This document shows, piece after piece, positions 5,491-10,554 of a stretch of 10,554 nt of DNA (positions are counted from its first letter, which is position 1; each line of letters begins with the position of its first letter). Where the stretch lies: positions 1 to 10,554 of the forward strand of contig CAMBRH010000106.1 in NCBI GenBank assembly GCA_945870115.1. Direction: 5' to 3'. Under the pieces are notes generated by a model. That model made no database searches, was not told the origin of the DNA, and saw nothing but the letters and a program-made list of their open reading frames with translations. The position numbers and the translations under genes were made by a program. The DNA is from Chitinophaga pinensis (GTDB taxonomy: Bacteria > Bacteroidota > Bacteroidia > Flavobacteriales_D > Crocinitomicaceae).

Positions 5491-8214
5491 ATGGACAAAG
5501 TTACTTATGTTGGAAATGCAGATGTGTCGGCGATAGATCACCTGTATAAATCTTATAAAAATGATCCTCAAAGCGTGGATTTGGGTTGGCAAAAATTCTT
5601 TGAAGGATTTGATTTTGCTCAAACAAACTACGAAGAAGGAGGAGATATACCAGAAAATTTTCAAAAAGAATTCAAAGTTCTAAACCTAATTAATGGTTAT
5701 AGAACGCGTGGACATCTTTTTACCAAAACAAATCCTGTTCGAGATAGAAGAAAACACGAACCAACATTGGCGATCGAAAATTTCAGTTTGACAGATGCTG
5801 ATTTATCGGAAGTTTTTCAATCTGGAATTGAAATTGGAATGGGTGCTGCTACTTTGAAAGATATTATTTTTCACTTAGAGGAAACTTATTGTCAGTCAAT
5901 CGGAATTGAGTTTGTTTATATGAGAGAACCCAATCGTATTGATTGGATGAAAAGCAAAATTGAATTAAAAAATCGTCCACAATTCGACAAAGCTAGAAAG
6001 ATAGAGATTTATAAAAAATTAAATCAAGCAACTAATTTTGAAGCCTTTTTAGGTAAAAAATTCGTTGGTCAAAAACGTTTTTCTGTTGAAGGTGGTGAAG
6101 CTTTGATTCCTGCATTGGATATTTTAGTAAACAAAGGTTCTGATTTAGGTGTTGAATATTTCGTTATGGGAATGTCACATCGTGGTCGTTTGAATACACT
6201 TACAAATATTTTTGAAAAACGACCAAAAGATATCTTTTCTGAATTTGAAGGAAAAGAATTTGATTTTGAAGGCGATTTTGATGGTGACGTAAAATACCAC
6301 CAAGGTTTTACTTCTGAAGTTACATTAAAAAACGGAAAAAAAATTGGAGTTACTTTATCTCCAAATCCATCGCATTTAGAAGCGGTAGATCCTGTAATTC
6401 AAGGAATTGCTAGAGCAAAAATCGATCATATTTTTAAAGATGAAAGTAAGGTCTGTCCGGTTATGATTCATGGTGATGCTGCGATTGCTGGACAAGGAAT
6501 TGTTTATGAAGTAATTCAAATGCAAACTTTAGATGGTTACAGAGCTGGAGGAACAATTCATATTGTTGTAAATAATCAAGTTGGTTTTACAACAAATTAT
6601 TTAGATGCTCGTTCATCAACTTATTGTACAGATGTTGCGAAAACGACACTTTCTCCAGTTTTTCACGTAAATGGTGATGATGTTGAAGCGGTTGTTCAAG
6701 CAATGGAAATCGCTATGGAATACCGTCAACATTTCAAAAAAGATATTTTTATTGATTTATTGTGCTACCGTAAATATGGTCATAACGAAGGTGATGAACC
6801 TAAATTCACGCAACCTCATTTATATAAATTAATTGAAAAACACCCAAATCCAAAAGATATCTATTTCAGTCAATTGGAAGCAGAAGGTGTTTTGACAAAA
6901 GAAGAAGCAAAAAAATTAGAAGACGACTTTAATGCTCATTTGGAAAGTGAATTTACTATTTCACGCGAAAATGATAAGGCAATAACATTCGATTTCTTAA
7001 AAGATACTTGGAACGGTTTTAGACATAGCAAACCTGAGGATTTTGATAAATCTCCTGAAACGGGCGTTGATAAAAAAACTTTGTTGGAATTGGGAATTAA
7101 ACTTTCAACTCTACCTGAAGGAAAAAAATATTTCCGTAAAATTTCAAAAATATTTGATGATCGCTTAAAAGCAATTACAGAAGATAAATTGGATTGGGGT
7201 TCAGCAGAAATGTTGGCTTATGCTACACTTTTAACTGAAGGATATCCAGTTCGAGTTTCTGGGCAAGATGTTGAAAGAGGAACATTTTCTCACCGTCATG
7301 CAGTTGTGAAAACAGAAGATACGGAAGAAGAAATCGAAACATTAAATTTACTTTCTGACAAACAAGCGAAATTCTCAATTTATAATTCTTTACTTTCAGA
7401 ATACGGAGTTTTAGGTTATGAATACGGTTATTCATTAGCAACACCAAACGGATTGACAATTTGGGAAGCACAATTTGGAGATTTTTTCAATGGTGCGCAA
7501 ATTATGATCGATCAATTTATCACTGCTGGAGAAGATAAATGGACAACTCAAAGTGGATTAACTATGCTTTTACCGCATGGTTATGAAGGTCAAGGCGCTG
7601 AACATTCAAGTGGAAGAATGGAGCGTTTTTTACAACAATGTGCCGACTATAACATTCAAGTTGTAAATACTTCAACTCCTGCAAATCATTTTCACTTGTT
7701 GAGACGACAATTAAAAAGAGAATTTAGAAAACCATTGGTTGTTTTTTCTCCAAAAATGTTATTGCGTCATCCAGATGCAACATCCACTTTAGATGCAATG
7801 GCTAAAGGATGTTTTCAGGAAGTTTTAGATGATACTATTGAAAATAAAGATTCAATTGATACTGTAGTTTGCTGTTCAGGTAAATTTTACTATGAAATGA
7901 AAATCAAGGCAAAAGAATTGGGTGTTGATAACATGGCTTTTGTTAGAATTGAACAATTATATCCATTACCACAAAAACAAATTGAAACTGTTTTAGCAAG
8001 TTATAAAAATGCGAAAAACATTGTTTGGGCGCAAGAAGAACCTGCAAATATGGGTGCTTGGACTTATATTGCAATGAGTTTAAGACACATTCCATTTATT
8101 GGAGTTATGAGAAGAGCTTCAGCAGCAGCTGCGGAAGGTTCAAAAAAATTACACGAAAAACGTTTAAAACACTTGTTTGAAGATGTTTTTCAATTTGCAA
8201 AAGTTAAAGCTTAA
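5491..8214 (+). CDS. sucA: 2-oxoglutarate dehydrogenase E1 component
   Basis: The 907-aa thiamine-diphosphate-dependent E1 decarboxylates 2-oxoglutarate and passes the succinyl group to the lipoyl arm of E2 in the TCA cycle. The length is close to the roughly 930 aa of other SucA proteins. The N-terminal E1 region (SAIDHLYKSYKNDP, about 13-26, for E2 contact in the family) is followed by INGYRTRGHLF (67-77). The ThDP half carries MSHRGRLN (228-235), SPNPSHLEAVDP (290-301), GDAAIAGQG (328-336), NNQVGFTTN (361-369) and YRKYGHNEGDEP (426-437). The pyrimidine-binding half carries RVSGQDVERGTFSHRHAV (588-605), WEAQFGDFFNGAQ (658-670) and LPHGYEGQGAEHSSGRMERF (694-713). The C-terminal domain has EQLYPLP (821-827) and AQEEPANMGAW (847-857). 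All expected motifs are intact. It lies 62 bp upstream of sucB, with which it is probably co-transcribed from the TAnnTTTG promoter upstream. Confidence 0.98.
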   Translation: MDKVTYVGNADVSAIDHLYKSYKNDPQSVDLGWQKFFEGFDFAQTNYEEGGDIPENFQKEFKVLNLINGYRTRGHLFTKTNPVRDRRKHEPTLAIENFSLTDADLSEVFQSGIEIGMGAATLKDIIFHLEETYCQSIGIEFVYMREPNRIDWMKSKIELKNRPQFDKARKIEIYKKLNQATNFEAFLGKKFVGQKRFSVEGGEALIPALDILVNKGSDLGVEYFVMGMSHRGRLNTLTNIFEKRPKDIFSEFEGKEFDFEGDFDGDVKYHQGFTSEVTLKNGKKIGVTLSPNPSHLEAVDPVIQGIARAKIDHIFKDESKVCPVMIHGDAAIAGQGIVYEVIQMQTLDGYRAGGTIHIVVNNQVGFTTNYLDARSSTYCTDVAKTTLSPVFHVNGDDVEAVVQAMEIAMEYRQHFKKDIFIDLLCYRKYGHNEGDEPKFTQPHLYKLIEKHPNPKDIYFSQLEAEGVLTKEEAKKLEDDFNAHLESEFTISRENDKAITFDFLKDTWNGFRHSKPEDFDKSPETGVDKKTLLELGIKLSTLPEGKKYFRKISKIFDDRLKAITEDKLDWGSAEMLAYATLLTEGYPVRVSGQDVERGTFSHRHAVVKTEDTEEEIETLNLLSDKQAKFSIYNSLLSEYGVLGYEYGYSLATPNGLTIWEAQFGDFFNGAQIMIDQFITAGEDKWTTQSGLTMLLPHGYEGQGAEHSSGRMERFLQQCADYNIQVVNTSTPANHFHLLRRQLKREFRKPLVVFSPKMLLRHPDATSTLDAMAKGCFQEVLDDTIENKDSIDTVVCCSGKFYYEMKIKAKELGVDNMAFVRIEQLYPLPQKQIETVLASYKNAKNIVWAQEEPANMGAWTYIAMSLRHIPFIGVMRRASAAAAEGSKKLHEKRLKHLFEDVFQFAKVKA

Positions 8215-8221
8215 AAAAACC

Positions 8222-8250
8222 GTGGGCTTCGGGAGCCTCAGCCCACTTTT
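8222..8250 (+). promoter_or_regulatory. GC-rich hairpin between sucA and sucB
   Basis: A perfect 7-bp stem, GTGGGCT (8222-8228) with AGCCCAC (8240-8246), closes an 11-nt loop (TCGGGAGCCTC) and is followed by TTTT. An alternative inner fold pairs GGCT (8225-8228) with AGCC (8234-8237). It begins 7 nt after the sucA stop. The short T run makes it at most a partial terminator; a role in mRNA stability, processing or attenuation that sets the E1:E2 ratio is possible. It also resembles dispersed hairpin repeats with a TTCG...CTCAG core that I recall from Bacteroidetes intergenic regions. That link is from memory. Confidence 0.6.
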
Positions 8251-8276
8251 AAAAATATTTAAAAAAACATTATTTT

Positions 8277-9536
8277 ATGGCAATTTTAGAAATGAAAGTA
8301 CCAAGTCCAGGAGAATCGATTTCAGAAGTTGAAATTGCTTCTTGGTTGGTAGCTGATGGAGATTATGTAGAAAAAGATCAAGCAATTGCTGAAGTTGATT
8401 CAGATAAAGCTACTTTGGAACTTCCTGCTGAAGAAAGTGGAGTTATTTCCTTGAAGGCTGCTGAAGGTGACGTAGTAAAAGTTGGTCAAGTTGTTTGTTT
8501 GATTGATACTTCTGCTGAAAAACCTGCTGGTTCTGCTCCTGTAAAGGTTGTTGAAAAAGCTGTTGAAGAAGTTAAAGCTGCTCCAGTAGAAAAAACACAA
8601 GCGCCAAATCCTGCTCCAGTAAATGAAAAAGGGTCTTATGCAAATGGAACTCCATCTGTTGCTGCTGCGAAAATCATGGTTGAAAATGGCGTTTCTGCTT
8701 CAAAAGTTCCAGCTAGTGGAAAAGATGGTCGCATCACAAAACAAGATGTTTTAGCAGCACTTTCTGCTGGTATTTCAGCTGATGCAATTCAAGGTTGGGG
8801 TGGAACTCGTGAACAAACGAGAGAAAAAATGTCAATGTTGCGCAGAAAAATTGCTGAACGTTTGGTTTCAGTGAAAAAAGAAACTGCAATGTTAACAACT
8901 TTCAACGAGGTAGACATGAAACCAATCATGGATTTGAGAGCAAAATACAAAGATAGCTTTGCAAAATTCCACGAAGTAAATTTAGGATTTATGTCATTCT
9001 TTACAAAAGCTGTAACGGAAGCCTTGAATCTATTTCCAAGTGTTAATGGACAAATTGATGGTAATGAAATCGTTTACCACAATTATGCCGATATTGGAAT
9101 TGCAGTTTCTTCTCCAAAAGGATTAATGGTTCCAATTGTTAGAAATGCAGAACAAATGTCTTTGGCCGAAATCGAAAGAGAAATTAAAAGATTAGCAATA
9201 AAAGCGCGTGATGGAAAAATTACGCCAGACGATATGACAAATGGGACATTCACAATCACAAATGGTGGAGTTTTTGGTTCTATGTTGTCTACACCAATTA
9301 TTAATCCTCCTCAATCTGCGATTCTTGGAATGCACAACATCGTTGAACGTCCAGTTGCAATAAATGGAAAGGTTGAAATTAGACCAATTATGTATGTTGC
9401 CTTATCGTATGATCATAGAATTATCGACGGAAAGGAATCTGTTGGATTCTTAGTGAAAGTAAAAGAAATGCTTGAAAACCCTGAAAGAATGTTGTTTGGA
9501 AGTAAAGATCCTTTGCAAGTATTGTTGGGGTTATAA
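8277..9536 (+). CDS. sucB: Dihydrolipoyllysine-residue succinyltransferase, E2 of the 2-oxoglutarate dehydrogenase complex
   Basis: The 419-aa product is the E2 core of the complex: it takes the succinyl group from E1 on its lipoyl lysine and transfers it to CoA. One lipoyl domain occupies residues 1-77, with the lipoylated K44 in EVDSDKATLE. An Ala/Pro/Lys/Glu/Val-rich flexible linker covers about 79-120. The peripheral-subunit-binding domain is at about 126-162 (SVAAAKIMVENGVSA, DGRITKQDVLAAL). The acyltransferase domain runs from about 180 to 419, with TFTITNGGVFGSMLSTPII (324-342), NPPQSAILGMH (343-353) and the catalytic DHRIIDG (379-385; H380 and D384). The GGVFGSMLSTP and DHRIIDGKE signatures identify the succinyltransferase rather than the pyruvate-complex acetyltransferase. 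Start: the lipoyl domain begins at residue 2, with an A-rich leader. It follows sucA with only a hairpin between them and is ended by a strong terminator. E3 (lpd) must be encoded elsewhere. Confidence 0.98.
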   Translation: MAILEMKVPSPGESISEVEIASWLVADGDYVEKDQAIAEVDSDKATLELPAEESGVISLKAAEGDVVKVGQVVCLIDTSAEKPAGSAPVKVVEKAVEEVKAAPVEKTQAPNPAPVNEKGSYANGTPSVAAAKIMVENGVSASKVPASGKDGRITKQDVLAALSAGISADAIQGWGGTREQTREKMSMLRRKIAERLVSVKKETAMLTTFNEVDMKPIMDLRAKYKDSFAKFHEVNLGFMSFFTKAVTEALNLFPSVNGQIDGNEIVYHNYADIGIAVSSPKGLMVPIVRNAEQMSLAEIEREIKRLAIKARDGKITPDDMTNGTFTITNGGVFGSMLSTPIINPPQSAILGMHNIVERPVAINGKVEIRPIMYVALSYDHRIIDGKESVGFLVKVKEMLENPERMLFGSKDPLQVLLGL

Positions 9537-9556
9537 AGTCAAATAAATATAAATTT

Positions 9557-9586
9557 AAAAGTCGGATCGTTTGGTTCGACTTTTTT
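9557..9586 (+). terminator. Rho-independent terminator after sucB
   Basis: The stem is AAAAGTCGGA (9557-9566) with TTCGACTTTT (9575-9584), with one G.T wobble. The loop is TCGTTTGG and the T run is 9581-9586. The loop is identical to that of the terminator at 1214-1247, although the stems differ. It begins 20 bp after the sucB stop. Confidence 0.88.
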
Positions 9587-9588
9587 CG

Positions 9589-9795
9589 TTTTTTGAAATA
9601 GAATCAATAATTGAATGCACAAGTTCTATTGAATTAAATCCATATCATTCAGATACCTATTTGAATAGAGGAATGGCAGAATATGAACTTAAAAATTTAG
9701 AAAGAGTTTTATTTGACTTTTATAAGGTTAATGAATTAAATCGTACTGATGTTGTTTCTTATCACTATACAGGCTTAATAAAATTTCATAGATAA
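9589..9795 (+). pseudogene. Remnant of a tetratricopeptide-repeat (TPR) protein gene
   Basis: The frame encodes about 69 residues with clear TPR spacing. It begins with the tail of one repeat (IIECTSSIELNP), then a complete 34-residue repeat (YHSDTYLNRGMAEYE... ending FYKVNELNR), then the start of a third (TDVVSYHYTGLIKF) before a stop at 9793-9795. The first possible start in frame is a TTG at 9571 inside the sucB terminator, after an in-frame stop at 9556; the first ATG is at 9674, in the middle of a repeat. There is no promoter or leader. This fits a fragment of a longer TPR gene that lost both ends, not a working gene. TPRs mediate protein-protein contacts; the parent protein cannot be named. 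Its 3' end overlaps the 3' end of the convergent pseudogene by 10 bp. A short functional peptide starting at 9674 is possible but unlikely. Confidence 0.6.
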
Positions 9796-10405
9796 CTTTT
9801 AATAAGTTTGACACTCATAGTCAAATTATTACAAGTTAAAAATTTAATAAAATAAAATCCTGGCGAAAGTTCTTTTACATCGATTGTAACTTCATTATTA
9901 TTAATTTGAGAAATAACAATATCCTTACAAATTTCACCTATTGCATTTGTCATAACAATTGATGATGAATATATAAGGTTCACTGAATTTGATTTGGAAT
10001 GAATCATTAAAAGGATTAGGAAAAACATCAATAGAAAATAGGGTTTTGGATTCAGAAACAGTTAAGGGTTTTGGATTAAATGTAGTAAGTATTTTTATAT
10101 CATTAGTTTGAAAAGTTGAAATATCTTCATTACCTGCAGAACAAATTTCATTTTCAAAATTACAAGTCTGCTCAAATACAGCTCCACCATTAATTTGATT
10201 ACCCAAAATTGATACACATTGTAATTTGTATTCTCCCCCTTTTATATATTGACAATCATTTAAAACTAAGCTATCATTAATACTTGCTATGAAAGAACCT
10301 ATGTTATATTCACTATCTAATGTAATTGATGATGATTGCAAAGAAAAATTTCCATAAAAGAAACCTGATAGAATATAACCATATTGAGCTGAAATTTTAA
10401 AGGAA
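9786..10405 (-). pseudogene. T9SS-exported protein gene, 5' truncated and frameshifted
   Basis: On the minus strand one frame (from about 10405 down to 9934) encodes a secreted-protein-like sequence (FKISAQYGYILSGFFYG, YIKGGEYKLQCVSILGNQ) and then the first half of a type A Por sorting domain, LFSIDVFPNPFNDSFQIKF (101-119 of the 135-aa stretch ending at 9934). The second half of the same domain, VMTNAIGE, VTIDVKELSPGFYFIKF and SVKLIKSYL, is in another frame, which ends at 9786. The frames must switch near 9975-9990, so one frameshift splits a domain that would otherwise have the normal length of about 80 residues. No signal peptide with a start codon is present: upstream the frame runs into the putative IS end at 10406 and meets a TAG at about 10435-10437. 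The body of the protein is not recognised. In its intact form it would have been a small exported protein with a cleaved sorting tail. Confidence 0.75.
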
Positions 10406-10554
10406 TGGACATAGTTAAAAAACAGGAGTAACAGCTAAGCTATAAGATTAAGGTAAAAATTATTAATTTTGATTTTATGGCAGAAGAAAGAAAAAAGTAC
10501 GACAAAGAGTACAAAATGAAGATCGTTGAAATTAGCTTTCAACGAGGTAGTGTA
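10406..10554 (+). mobile_element. Left end of an IS3-family-like insertion sequence (cut by window)
   Basis: The proposed left end starts at TGGACATAGTTAAAAAACAG (10406-10425). TG at the tip is usual for IS3-family ends. The end lies just where the minus-strand T9SS pseudogene loses coherence, and an IS3-type orfA start follows 71 bp inside. The right end and any target duplication lie outside the window, so the exact boundary is inferred. Confidence 0.55.
10477..10554 (+). CDS. IS3-family-like transposase OrfA, N-terminal 26 codons (3' truncated by window)
   Basis: The ATG at 10477 opens a frame MAEERKKYDKEYKMKIVEIS, continuing FQRGSV, to the window edge. The pattern of a basic start, then (Y/F)xKE(Y/F)K, then a VE helix and GxSV/GNV is typical of the first helix of the HTH_Tnp_1 domain in OrfA proteins of IS3-family elements. 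In such elements OrfA supplies DNA binding, and a programmed frameshift joins it to the DDE integrase part OrfB. Only 26 residues are visible, so family assignment rests on this N-terminal pattern and the adjacent candidate end. A perfect TAnnTTTG box (TAATTTTG, 10464-10471) ends 5 bp before the ATG, with no clear -33 element. Other HTH-type transposase groups with a similar start cannot be excluded. Confidence 0.7.
   Translation, partial: MAEERKKYDKEYKMKIVEISFQRGSV

Noticed and set aside
7223..7471. Minus-strand open frame inside sucA
   Set aside because: It lies within a fully conserved part of SucA and shows no protein-like features or leader.
8400..8600. Minus-strand open frame over the sucB lipoyl domain and linker
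   Set aside because: Its F/S/N-rich composition is the reverse reading of the repetitive Glu/Lys/Ala linker codons.
10406..10434. Hydrophobic stretch LLLLFFNYVH continuing the T9SS pseudogene upstream, resembling a signal peptide
   Set aside because: It is encoded by the putative IS end read outwards, has no ATG before the TAG at 10435-10437, and is more simply chance translation of the A-rich terminal repeat.
1..10554. CRISPR arrays, tRNA genes, riboswitches, phage or defence modules
   Set aside because: No spaced direct repeats, cloverleaf-like segments or recognisable phage or defence proteins were seen on either strand.

Overview
The window is AT-rich DNA from a member of the Bacteroidetes, most likely the order Flavobacteriales; a Crocinitomicaceae/Fluviicola-like bacterium would fit, but this is inference. 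The grounds are two classes of type IX secretion (T9SS) C-terminal sorting domains, Bacteroidetes-type promoters (TTTG or TTG at -33 and TAnnTTTG at -7), A-rich leaders without a Shine-Dalgarno sequence, and a class A RNase P RNA.

Layout, left to right. (1) 2-1192: the 3' part of a large secreted PKD-repeat protein ending in a type B gliding-motility-associated sorting domain, followed by a strong terminator. (2) 1263-1646: the RNase P RNA gene rnpB, which has no protein product; its promoter -33 element lies inside the loop of the preceding terminator. (3) 1704-2183: a small lipoprotein of unknown function with its own consensus promoter, followed 44 bp later by a short-chain dehydrogenase/reductase (2228-2920). 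(4) 3041-5359: a secreted M43-family zinc metalloprotease with PKD, jelly-roll-like, MopE-type metal-binding and type A T9SS sorting regions, then a terminator. (5) 5491-9536: sucA-sucB, the E1 and E2 components of the 2-oxoglutarate dehydrogenase complex, separated by 62 bp that contain a GC-rich hairpin and followed by a terminator. E3 (lipoamide dehydrogenase) is not in the window. (6) 9537-10554: a decayed region with a TPR-gene remnant on the plus strand, a convergent minus-strand T9SS-cargo pseudogene with a frameshift, and the left end of an IS3-family-like insertion sequence that appears to have cut off the start of that pseudogene.

Functionally this is mostly core chromosome (tRNA 5' processing and the TCA cycle) mixed with exported proteins typical of the phylum. 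I see no CRISPR array, tRNA, phage module or recognisable defence system, and no strong case for a wholly new system. The most interesting signals are the regulatory architecture (a promoter embedded in a terminator loop, the same 8-nt loop in two unrelated terminators, the sucA-sucB hairpin) and the IS-associated decay at the right edge.
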